A DNA stretch of 5,234 bases from a bacterium HR27 (lineage in GTDB: Bacteria > Chloroflexota > Chloroflexia > Thermomicrobiales > Thermomicrobiaceae), in NCBI GenBank assembly GCA_002898975.1, contig BEID01000141.1, forward strand, positions 1-5,234, written 5' to 3'. The position numbers and the translations under genes were made by a program. Of the stretch, positions 1-4,902 are shown in pieces. Positions within the stretch are counted from its first letter, which is position 1. The number at the start of each line of letters is the position of its first letter. The notes below the pieces were generated by a model. The model saw only the letters and a program-made list of their open reading frames with translations. It had not been told where the DNA came from and ran no database searches.

Positions 1-15
1 GGTCGTTCCCCGAGT

Positions 16-24
16 TGCTACAAT
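16..24 (+). promoter_or_regulatory. possible extended -10 promoter element for the glycosyltransferase gene
   Basis: The sequence TGCTACAAT matches the extended -10 form TGnTATAAT, with one mismatch in the hexamer (TACAAT, 19-24). Transcription would start near position 31, giving a leader of about 24 nt. The -35 region would lie at or beyond the window edge, so it cannot be checked. A short match like this can occur by chance. Confidence 0.35.
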
Positions 25-50
25 CGCTCCGAGCGACGTGGTGCGGAGCG
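25..50 (+). repeat. perfect 7-bp inverted repeat covering the ribosome binding site
   Basis: CGCTCCG (25-31) and CGGAGCG (44-50) are exact reverse complements separated by 12 nt. The right arm contains the GGAG (45-48) that serves the ATG at 55. In an RNA that includes both arms, the hairpin would hide the Shine-Dalgarno sequence. If transcription begins near 31, the left arm is mostly absent from the RNA, and the repeat could then matter only in read-through transcripts or as a DNA site. Confidence 0.45.
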
Positions 51-54
51 TGCG

Positions 55-846
55 ATGGGCGTCGAGCTGAGCGTGATCGTCCCGGCCTTCAACGAGGAGC
101 GGCGGTTGCCGGGTACGCTCGCTGCTGCATACACCTTTCTCACTGCGCAGAACTGGCAGTGGGAACTGCTCGTCGCCGATGACGGGAGCAATGATCGTAC
201 ACCGGAGATCGCGCGCGAGTGGAGCGAGCGCGACGCGCGGATCCGTCTGCTGCAGCTACCGCATCGTGGCAAGGCAGCTGCGGTGCGGAGCGGTATCCTC
301 GCTGCGACCGGCGCGTACGTCGTGTTCACCGATGCCGATCTTTCGACGCCGATCGACTATCTCGATCCCGCGCTCCGCTTGCTCCGTGAGGGCTGGGACA
401 TCGTCATCGGTTCCCGTGAGGGGGCACTGGCTCGCCGCATCGGCGAACCGTGGCACCGTCACGCGATGGGGCGCATCTACAACCGCCTCGTCCAGTGGTT
501 GCTCTTGCCAGGAATCGACGATACGCAGTGCGGGTTCAAGGGTTTCCGGCGTGCGGTCGCGCTCGATCTCTTCCAGCGTATGCTGTTGTACCGCAATGGC
601 CAGCGCCCCGTGCGTGGGCCCCGCGTGACCGGATTCGACGTCGAAGTGCTCTACATCGCGCGCCGGCGTGGGTACCGTATCGCGATCCTTCCGGTCACCT
701 GGCGGCATGTCGAGGGTTCCAAGGTGCGGCCGCTGGTCGATGGACTGCTCATGCTTCGCGATGTCGTTGCCGTGCGGCTCCATGCTTGGCGCGGGGCCTA
801 CGACGGTGACCTGTTCCCCGTCGAAGAGCGACTCCCCGGTGACTGA
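55..846 (+). CDS. GT2 family glycosyltransferase, dolichyl-phosphate glucosyltransferase (ALG5/DPG synthase)-like
   Basis: This 263-residue GT-A fold enzyme is predicted to transfer a sugar from a nucleotide donor to a polyprenyl phosphate on the inner face of the membrane. Visible motifs in order are SVIVPAFNEE (6-15), DDGSNDRT (42-49, donor binding), the GK of RGKAAAVRSG (71-80), the metal-binding DAD in FTDADLSTP (91-99), IGSR (118-121), DTQCGFKGF (156-164), GFDVEVLYIARRRGY (193-207) and EGSKVRP (220-226). The order and the QCGFK...FDVE pair are typical of the DPG-synthase branch of GT2. Unlike eukaryotic ALG5, there is no N-terminal membrane helix and no C-terminal GtrA-like region, so membrane contact would be peripheral. 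A polar, basic stretch (about 180-192) sits between the CGFK and FDVE motifs. The ATG at 55 has GGAG at 45-48, 6 nt upstream. The frame is open to the window edge but has no better start. Donor and acceptor are inferred from the family; the real acceptor could be undecaprenyl phosphate. Confidence 0.88.
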   Translation: MGVELSVIVPAFNEERRLPGTLAAAYTFLTAQNWQWELLVADDGSNDRTPEIAREWSERDARIRLLQLPHRGKAAAVRSGILAATGAYVVFTDADLSTPIDYLDPALRLLREGWDIVIGSREGALARRIGEPWHRHAMGRIYNRLVQWLLLPGIDDTQCGFKGFRRAVALDLFQRMLLYRNGQRPVRGPRVTGFDVEVLYIARRRGYRIAILPVTWRHVEGSKVRPLVDGLLMLRDVVAVRLHAWRGAYDGDLFPVEERLPGD

Positions 847-871
847 GCGGGCGCTCGCCTCCGGAAAGTGC

Positions 872-877
872 GGAAGG
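872..877 (+). promoter_or_regulatory. ribosome binding site deciding the propeller start
   Basis: GGAAGG ends 8 nt before the ATG at 886. The in-frame GTG at 868 has its only purine run (GGAAA, 863-867) directly abutting it, which leaves no spacer. This favours 886 as the start. Confidence 0.7.
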
Positions 878-885
878 ACTCGCCG

Positions 886-1914
886 ATGACGCAGGTGTAC
901 GCGACGACTGGGGACGATGTAGTCCTCCTCGAGGAGATAGCCTGGGGATGGCGAGTCGAGGTTCTGCTGCGTGGCGTTGGGGCGCAGTGTCTGGCTGTCG
1001 ACCCGTCCGACGAGCGGTACCTCATCGTCGGTACCTTCGACCAGGGAGCGTTCCTGAGCGATGACGGTGGCCGAACCTGGAGCCGCGCTGAGACCTTGCC
1101 GGCCACGCGGGTTCTTTCGGTCGCGATCAGTCCCTCCTGGCGAGTCGGTGGGCGGGGTGTGCTGTTCGCCGGTTGCGAGCCGAGCGCGCTTTTCTGGAGC
1201 GAGGACGGTGGTCGACGCTGGCACGAAGCGGTGGCGCTGCGTGCGCTGCCGAGCGCTCCGACCTGGTCATTCCCGCCGCGTCCCTGGACCTCGCACGTCC
1301 GTGCGATCGCCCTTTCTCCGAACGATCCCGGGCTGGTGCTAGTTGGGATCGAGCTGGGTGGCGTGCTGCGCAGTACCGATGGTGGGCTCACCTGGGCTGA
1401 TCAACGGCCGGGCTGCTATCTCGACTGTCACGCACTCCTGCTTCATCCTGCTGCATCGGACCTCGTCTACGAGGCGGCTGGGGGCGGTGTCGCCGTGAGT
1501 CGCGATGCCGGCGATACCTGGCAGCCAGCTGACGATGGCCTCGATCGTCGCTACGTCTGGGCACTCGCGAGCCCGCCGGACGATCCGACGACCTGGTTCG
1601 TCTCGGCTGCACCGGGTCCGCGTGAAGCGCATGGCCCCGGCCCGCATCGGGAGGCTCGACCGAACCCGGCTGGTGCGGCGCAGGCACGCATCTTCCGGCG
1701 GTACGGAAGCGAGTCCTGGCGTCCGGTCGAAGGGTTGCCCGATCCTTTGCCCTCGATGCCGTACGCCTTGCTCGTGCCGCCCGCTGAGCCGCGTACGCTC
1801 TACGCTGGTTTCCGTGACGGAACGCTGTGGCGCGGGCTCGATCTCGGTGCGTCCTGGCAACGGCTTCCGGTCCGCCTCGACGCTGTGCTCGCGCTCGTTG
1901 CCGCACCGGCCTGA
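886..1914 (+). CDS. Asp-box (BNR) beta-propeller protein, sialidase/VPS10-like fold, function unknown
   Basis: The 342-residue product has repeated Asp-boxes of the form SxDxGxTW. These are SDDGGRTW (58-65), SEDGGRRW (105-112), STDGGLTW (163-170), SRDAGDTW (205-212) and a degraded GLDLGASW (317-324). Each follows a strand pair such as ERYLIVGTFDQGAFL or PGLVLVGIELGGVL, the pattern of propeller blades in BNR, Ycf48 and sortilin-type proteins. The stretch at about 243-268 lacks a box and is rich in Pro, Gly, Arg and His, so it is probably a surface loop. There is no signal peptide or membrane segment, so the protein should be cytoplasmic; this argues against a secreted sialidase. Asp-boxes are structural and do not show catalysis, and I could not assign the sialidase arginine triad. 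The gene lies 39 bp after the glycosyltransferase on the same strand and is probably in the same transcript. The start at 886 was preferred to the GTG at 868 on ribosome binding site spacing. Confidence 0.82.
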   Translation: MTQVYATTGDDVVLLEEIAWGWRVEVLLRGVGAQCLAVDPSDERYLIVGTFDQGAFLSDDGGRTWSRAETLPATRVLSVAISPSWRVGGRGVLFAGCEPSALFWSEDGGRRWHEAVALRALPSAPTWSFPPRPWTSHVRAIALSPNDPGLVLVGIELGGVLRSTDGGLTWADQRPGCYLDCHALLLHPAASDLVYEAAGGGVAVSRDAGDTWQPADDGLDRRYVWALASPPDDPTTWFVSAAPGPREAHGPGPHREARPNPAGAAQARIFRRYGSESWRPVEGLPDPLPSMPYALLVPPAEPRTLYAGFRDGTLWRGLDLGASWQRLPVRLDAVLALVAAPA

Positions 1915-1939
1915 GCGCGTCCTGTCGGTCGGGAGGCAT

Positions 1940-3196
1940 TCAGGACTCGCCTGCCGTTCTCGCGCGCATCCAGCCCAAACGCCACACCCAGGCGAGGACG
2001 ACGAGATTGCCGAGTGCCAGGAGCCACAGACCGAAGGCGAAGCGATGCGGCTCGCCCTCGCTCATCTGCCCGATCGCTGTGCCGAAGACGCTCGCCAGCG
2101 CAGTGCTGCCGAACCCGACCAGGCTGCTGGCGAAACCGGCGATGCGACCGAGCGGCTCGAGCGCAGCACTGTTGGTATTGGGGAAAATCAGCGCGATCGC
2201 GAAGAACATGAGCAACACGCCGAACCAGAAGACCGAGAACCGGTCACTGAGTACACTCGCCACCACGAGATAACTCGTCGCTGCAGCCAGGATCACCAGC
2301 GCCGCAGGCAAGACGCGCCGTAAGCCCAGCCGGGTAATGAGCGTTCCATTGACGATCGTGCCGACGACCTGCGCGAGCCCTCCGAGTGCGAACGCGATCG
2401 CGAACTCCTGGTTGTTCAACCCGAACGAGTCCTTCACCAGCTGGGAAGCGCTCGCGAGGTACGCCTGCAGCACGCCGTAACTCAGGCCGAGGATGATGGT
2501 GAACGCCACGCTCACCTTGACGGCCCAGAACGCCTTGGCTGCTGCCCAGAGATGGGCCGGGCTTTGCGCGGTACGGCGCTCAGGGGGGAGGGTCTCCGGC
2601 ACGCGGAGCACGAGCCAGAGGAAGAGCACGACTGCGAGGATCGCCATGAAGCCGAACGGCGCTCGCCAGCTCCAGCGGAGCAAAAGGACGCCGATCGAGG
2701 GTGCGAAGAGGGGGGCGGCCAAGAGGACCATGAAGGCGAACGAGAGAATCCGAGCCATCGCCTCGCCCCGGAACGAATCCCGGACCAGTGCTGTCCCGGC
2801 CGCGCGTAACCCGGACGAGAACGCTCCCTGCACGAAACGGAGCGCGAGCAGGAGGCCGAAGGTCGGCGCGACCAGCATGCCCAGGACAGCGACTCCGTAC
2901 CCGGCGGCTGCGACCAGGAGCGGAAGCCGCCGACCGACCTGATCGCTCCAGGGCCCGAAAAAGAGCTGACCGACCGCGAAGCCGACGAAGTAGACGTTGA
3001 CGACCAGTTGGGCTCGTGTCTCAGCAACGCCAAATGCCGCGGCGATGTCCTGGAGAGCTGGCAGCATGATGTCGATGGCGAATGCTCCCGACGCCATCAT
3101 CAAGCCCATGAGTGCTGTCAGCTCCCAGGTCGAGAGCGCTCGTCGTGCGAGCGGCTGCACCCCGGCCGATGCGGTCGCTCGGTCTCCGTCACCCAC
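1940..3196 (-). CDS. MFS transporter, Bcr/CflA-like drug efflux (DHA1) family
   Basis: The 418-residue protein is predicted to be a 12-helix proton-coupled exporter in the cytoplasmic membrane. Helix 1 carries AFAIDIMLPAL (38-48), with the acidic residue and LP typical of Bcr/CflA proteins. MFS motif A is GPWSDQVGRR (81-90) in the helix 2-3 loop. An RFVQG...RDSF segment and the helix 5 motif AAPLFAPSIG follow, then a SWRAPFGF turn as in Bcr relatives. A cytoplasmic central loop (VPETLPPERR region) precedes the second six-helix half, which ends in a short basic tail. The GTG at 3196 is chosen because a GAGAGG/AGGGGG run lies just upstream; the frame stays open another 69 codons, but that extension is hydrophilic and Arg/Pro/Ser-rich and holds the promoter. 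The GTG at V13 is the alternative. The gene converges on the propeller gene with 25 bp between stops. The substrate cannot be read from the sequence. Confidence 0.88.
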   Translation of the reverse strand: MGDGDRATASAGVQPLARRALSTWELTALMGLMMASGAFAIDIMLPALQDIAAAFGVAETRAQLVVNVYFVGFAVGQLFFGPWSDQVGRRLPLLVAAAGYGVAVLGMLVAPTFGLLLALRFVQGAFSSGLRAAGTALVRDSFRGEAMARILSFAFMVLLAAPLFAPSIGVLLLRWSWRAPFGFMAILAVVLFLWLVLRVPETLPPERRTAQSPAHLWAAAKAFWAVKVSVAFTIILGLSYGVLQAYLASASQLVKDSFGLNNQEFAIAFALGGLAQVVGTIVNGTLITRLGLRRVLPAALVILAAATSYLVVASVLSDRFSVFWFGVLLMFFAIALIFPNTNSAALEPLGRIAGFASSLVGFGSTALASVFGTAIGQMSEGEPHRFAFGLWLLALGNLVVLAWVWRLGWMRARTAGES

Positions 3197-3199
3197 GAT

Positions 3200-3209
3200 C
3201 CCCCCTCTC
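3200..3209 (-). promoter_or_regulatory. purine-rich ribosome binding site for the MFS gene
   Basis: Read on the minus strand, GAGAGGGGGG lies 3 nt before the GTG at 3196, and its GAGAGG part (3209-3204) lies 7 nt before it. It is the strongest such run near any candidate start of this frame and decides the GTG start. Confidence 0.6.
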
Positions 3210-3222
3210 GATCGCCCGGCCG

Positions 3223-3228
3223 AGTATA
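3223..3228 (-). promoter_or_regulatory. probable -10 box of the MFS gene promoter
   Basis: On the minus strand, TATACT (3228 to 3223) matches TATAAT at five of six bases in an otherwise GC-rich stretch. It would start transcription near 3216, about 20 nt before the GTG. The 16-18 bp spacings upstream show no good TTGACA (the best is CTGTGG at 3252-3247), so the promoter may need an activator. The core GTATAC is itself palindromic. Confidence 0.45.
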
Positions 3229-3255
3229 CGCCCGGTGCGCGGTTCGCCACAGCGA

Positions 3256-3269
3256 GTTTAGTACGAAAC
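3256..3269. promoter_or_regulatory. operator-like palindrome upstream of the MFS promoter
   Basis: GTTTAGTACGAAAC is a dyad of the form GTTT-N-GTAC-N-AAAC, symmetric in 12 of 14 positions. It is AT-richer than its surroundings and is centred about 46 bp upstream of the predicted MFS transcription start. Position and symmetry suit a dimeric regulator, either an activator next to a weak -35 or a TetR/MarR-type repressor. No regulator gene lies in the window. Confidence 0.4.
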
Positions 3270-3293
3270 GGAACACCACGCGATCGACAGTGA

Positions 3294-3354
3294 CTCGGGC
3301 GAGCTGCCCAGAAGACGGCTGTTCTGGTCGGCGTCCTGCCGTGACCAGCCCGAG
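3294..3354 (+). repeat. long-range stem CTCGGGC/GCCCGAG enclosing two competing hairpins
   Basis: CTCGGGC (3294-3300) pairs exactly with GCCCGAG (3348-3354). Inside, CCAGAA (3308-3313) pairs with TTCTGG (3322-3327) over an 8-nt loop. CTGGTC-GGC (3324-3332) pairs with GCC and GACCAG (3338-3340, 3343-3348) over a 5-nt loop with a 2-nt bulge. The two inner hairpins share the CTGG at 3324-3327, so only one can form at a time. Confidence 0.4.
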
Positions 3355-3376
3355 CTGAGCAGCTGGGGATGGAACG

Positions 3377-3408
3377 GACTGGCAGCGTGTGCGACTCGGG
3401 CACCAGTC
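3377..3408 (+). repeat. hairpin GACTGG/CCAGTC with a pseudoknot-capable loop
   Basis: GACTGG (3377-3382) and CCAGTC (3403-3408) are exact complements with a 20-nt loop. The loop holds CTCGGGC (3395-3401), a second copy of the 3294-3300 arm that is complementary to GCCCGAG at 3348-3354. A pseudoknot, or competition with the upstream copy, is therefore possible on paper. Confidence 0.35.
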
Positions 3409-3442
3409 AGGCGGCCTTCCACACGGCCACCGAAGGCTGCCT
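3409..3442 (+). repeat. 11-bp stem-loop AGGCGGCCTTC/GAAGGCTGCCT
   Basis: The arms at 3409-3419 and 3432-3442 pair over 11 bp with one G-U wobble and a 12-nt loop. The stem abuts the preceding hairpin with no gap, so the two could stack. No T-run follows, so it is not a typical intrinsic terminator. It is the strongest single hairpin in the region. Confidence 0.5.
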
Positions 3443-3481
3443 CCTGCGGTACCCGGTGCGTGCACGACCCTGGCGTGCGAG

Positions 3482-3512
3482 CCACGGCCGTGGGCCGTGA
3501 CGGATCGTCACG
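3482..3512. repeat. palindromes and a 7-bp tandem repeat
   Basis: CCACGGCCGTGG (3482-3493) is a perfect 12-bp palindrome. GGCCGTG occurs twice in tandem (3486-3492, 3493-3499). CGTGACG-GAT-CGTCACG (3496-3512) is a perfect 17-bp dyad, usable as a 7-bp hairpin or as a protein binding site. GTGA and TCAC are 7 bp apart, not the 6 of a CRP/FNR-type site. Confidence 0.45.
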
Positions 3513-3526
3513 AGGCTGTACACCAA

Positions 3527-3546
3527 CGGGAACACCTCTATTCCCG
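3527..3546 (+). repeat. 6-bp stem-loop CGGGAA/TTCCCG
   Basis: CGGGAA (3527-3532) and TTCCCG (3541-3546) are exact complements around an 8-nt loop. It is one of several similar small hairpins between the divergent genes. Confidence 0.35.
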
Positions 3547-3559
3547 CCCGGTGCCCAAA

Positions 3560-3583
3560 CTGGAACATGAAGGGCCCTTCCAG
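3560..3583 (+). repeat. inverted repeat CTGGAA/TTCCAG overlapping palindrome GAAGGGCCCTTC
   Basis: CTGGAA (3560-3565) pairs with TTCCAG (3578-3583). Overlapping it, GAAGGGCCCTTC (3569-3580) is a perfect 12-bp palindrome. The two foldings share TTC and exclude each other. They end about 20 nt before the Shine-Dalgarno sequence of the DUF4352-like gene. Confidence 0.4.
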
Positions 3584-3603
3584 AAGAGGTTCGGATTCGA
3601 TGG

Positions 3604-3610
3604 AGGAGGT
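3604..3610 (+). promoter_or_regulatory. consensus ribosome binding site deciding the DUF4352-like gene start
   Basis: AGGAGGT is a full match to the anti-Shine-Dalgarno complement and ends 7 nt before the ATG at 3618. The in-frame ATGs at 3567 and 3600 lack such a site and would add a polar stretch ahead of the membrane anchor. Confidence 0.8.
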
Positions 3611-3617
3611 GTCGAGG

Positions 3618-4841
3618 ATGCGACGGCTGATGAAGATTCTGCTCATCGGGGCAGGCGGGCTTCTGGCGATCTGCGTGCTCCTTGCAGTCGTCATGTCGAG
3701 GGGCGGTGGAGGGGGGAACCCGACACCGACGCCAGCACAAGCACAGCGAGCAGCGACTCAGGCGCCGGCTGAGGCAGTTGCGACTGCTCCTGCGGCGTTG
3801 CGGGTGACCGAAGCGCCTGCACCGACCGCGCAGTCGGCGGCTAGCTCCCCAGCCGCCCAACCAGCGGCGACGCCGACCCTCCCGTGGGGCACGAGCAAGG
3901 AGGATGTCCACACCACACTGGCCGAAGGACAGTCGGCTGAACTCGTCGACGGCAAGGAAGTCTATCGCTTGACGCTCGAGCGGATCGTCGATGGGGCGGC
4001 CTCGACCAACCAGTTCCAGCGACCGAAGGAGGGCAACCGCTACCTCCTCTTCGCGCTCGTCGTGGAAAATGCCGGGACGCGAGCGCACCTGATCTCGGCA
4101 GCGAACTGTCAGCTGCGCACGACGGCCGGCTTCGACTACGACCCGGTCTTCGCGCCGGTTGGTTTCGAGGAAGGCGAAGCGCTTTCCCAGGAGATCGGCC
4201 CAGGCGGCAAGGCGCGCGGTATCGTCGTCTTCGAGATTCCGGAGGGCGAACAGCCGCTCTTCCTCAAGTTCGATCCCAATCCGTTCACTCCGGCCGAGCT
4301 TTACTTCGACGCGCCGAACGCGCTCGAACTCGTCCAGTCCGGTGCTGTCGGTCAGCCTGCCCCGGCACAACCGGAAGGAACACCAGGCGACCAGGCGGGC
4401 AAGAGCTGGGGGACGAGCAAGAACGATCGGCATGTCCCGCTCGCGCCAGGGCAGAGCGGTGCCATCGCTGATGGGAAGCAGATCTATCGGGTGACGATCC
4501 AGAACATCGTCGACGGTGCGACTTCGAGCAACCCGTTCATCCAGCCCAAGGAAGGGCAGAAGTTCTGGCTCGTCCAGGTGCTCTTCGAAAACGCGGGTAC
4601 CAGCTCGATTCACCTCGCCGGCAACGAGTGGGCGCTCCGCACACAGGATGGATTCGACTACGAGCCCGAAGTCATCGTCACCGGTTTCGCCGAAGGAGAG
4701 GTGCTGAGCGGTGAAGTCGGCCCCGGCGGCAAAGCACAGGGGATCGTCGTCTTCCAGATCCCGCAGGATGCCCAGCCGCTGTTCCTGAAGTTCGATCCGA
4801 ATCCGCTGACGAGCGCGGAGCTCTACTTCGACGCGCAGTGA
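3618..4841 (+). CDS. membrane-anchored protein with two tandem DUF4352-like (telokin-like, Ig-fold) domains
   Basis: The 407-residue product starts with a basic MRRLMK and a single hydrophobic segment (about 7-26). A Gly5 run (29-33) and a Pro/Thr/Ala/Gln-rich linker to about 89 follow, so the rest should lie outside the membrane on a flexible stalk. The LLAIC at 15-19 is not a good lipobox because Ile precedes the Cys. Two domains follow at 90-232 and 264-406. Each has WGTSK, DGK..YR.T, IVDGA, PKEG, ENAGT, LRT..GFDY, GPGGKA.GIVVF.IP and PLFLKFDPNP, matching the DUF4352 pattern (PKEG strand, N-G turn, GG...G.VVF.IP). They are the same length, 143 residues, with 84 identities by hand count (about 59%) and no gaps. 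A linker rich in Pro, Gly and Gln (about 233-263) joins them. DUF4352 domains are Ig-like extracytoplasmic modules with no established enzymatic role; ligand binding or protein contact is inference. The start at 3618 is set by AGGAGGT 7 nt upstream. Confidence 0.85.
   Translation: MRRLMKILLIGAGGLLAICVLLAVVMSRGGGGGNPTPTPAQAQRAATQAPAEAVATAPAALRVTEAPAPTAQSAASSPAAQPAATPTLPWGTSKEDVHTTLAEGQSAELVDGKEVYRLTLERIVDGAASTNQFQRPKEGNRYLLFALVVENAGTRAHLISAANCQLRTTAGFDYDPVFAPVGFEEGEALSQEIGPGGKARGIVVFEIPEGEQPLFLKFDPNPFTPAELYFDAPNALELVQSGAVGQPAPAQPEGTPGDQAGKSWGTSKNDRHVPLAPGQSGAIADGKQIYRVTIQNIVDGATSSNPFIQPKEGQKFWLVQVLFENAGTSSIHLAGNEWALRTQDGFDYEPEVIVTGFAEGEVLSGEVGPGGKAQGIVVFQIPQDAQPLFLKFDPNPLTSAELYFDAQ
3885..4313 (+). 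repeat. internal duplication, copy 1 (partner 4407-4835)
   Basis: This segment encodes residues 90-232 and aligns codon for codon with 4407-4835, offset by exactly 522 bp. Synonymous positions have diverged widely while runs such as PLFLKFDPNP and GIVVF are kept. That points to an old duplication under protein-level selection, not a recent copy. Confidence 0.85.
4407..4835 (+). repeat. internal duplication, copy 2 (partner 3885-4313)
   Basis: This segment encodes residues 264-406, the second DUF4352-like domain, ending one residue before the C-terminus. Compared with copy 1 it has ALRTQDGFDYEP in place of QLRTTAGFDYDP, and Trp at 317 and 338 where copy 1 has Leu and Cys. Confidence 0.85.
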
Positions 4842-4847
4842 TGATGG

Positions 4848-4884
4848 CCGGGGGTGGGAGCGCCCAGGTGCTCTCACCCCCCGG
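4848..4884 (+). terminator. GC-rich terminator-like hairpin between the DUF4352-like and membrane-protein genes
   Basis: The arms 4848-4861 and 4870-4884 form 12 contiguous pairs (one G-U), then a one-base bulge at C4882 and two more pairs, over the 8-nt loop GCCCAGGT. It begins 7 nt after the TGA at 4839-4841. The following TTCTCC has few T residues, so intrinsic termination may be partial. The hairpin ends 6 nt before the next gene's Shine-Dalgarno and could also limit read-through or protect the 3' end of the upstream mRNA. Confidence 0.6.
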
Positions 4885-4902
4885 TTCTCCGGGAGGGTCG
4901 AG

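Larger units (their letters stand above)
3197..3617. other. 421-bp gene-free divergent intergenic region with many inverted repeats
   Basis: No frame here gives a credible protein: candidate frames overlap real genes, lack ribosome binding sites and translate to Arg/Pro/Ser-rich sequence without domains. The MFS promoter and a putative operator occupy 3200-3269. From 3294 to 3583 there is a chain of perfect or near-perfect inverted repeats, listed separately, some mutually exclusive. The region could be a long structured leader of the downstream DUF4352-like gene, a small RNA gene, or GC-rich sequence that folds by chance. I do not recognise a known riboswitch, T-box, SRP RNA, tmRNA or RNase P signature. 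No convincing plus-strand promoter was found, so the transcribed strand is unknown. Confidence 0.5.

Noticed and set aside
868..885. GTG start for the propeller, adding six residues
   Set aside because: The purine run abuts this GTG with no spacer, while the ATG at 886 has GGAAGG at an 8-nt spacing.
256..1224. Long minus-strand open frame across the glycosyltransferase and propeller genes (322 codons)
   Set aside because: It spans two well-supported plus-strand genes and the gap between them, and has no domain signature; it is a GC-rich shadow frame.
3366..3382. GGATGGAACGGAC resembling a T-box antiterminator bulge (TGGNACCGCG)
   Set aside because: The conserved core is not matched, no specifier stem or terminator follows, and the downstream gene is not an amino-acid or tRNA-synthetase gene.
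3515..3543. Plus-strand promoter CTGTAC - 17 bp - TATTCC for the DUF4352-like gene
   Set aside because: Both hexamers match the consensus poorly; reporting it would be guesswork.
3582..3604. GGTTCGGATTCGA resembling a tRNA T-arm
   Set aside because: No acceptor stem, D-arm or anticodon arm can be built around it, and the consensus Shine-Dalgarno of the next gene starts at its edge.
3660..3675. Lipoprotein signal (lipobox) at LLAIC of the DUF4352-like protein
   Set aside because: The residue before Cys is Ile, where Gly, Ala or Ser is expected; a plain N-terminal membrane anchor fits better.
3389..3772. Plus-strand open frame that could fill part of the intergenic region
   Set aside because: It enters the DUF4352-like gene in another frame, lacks a ribosome binding site, and its translation is His/Arg/Pro-rich with no hydrophobic core pattern.
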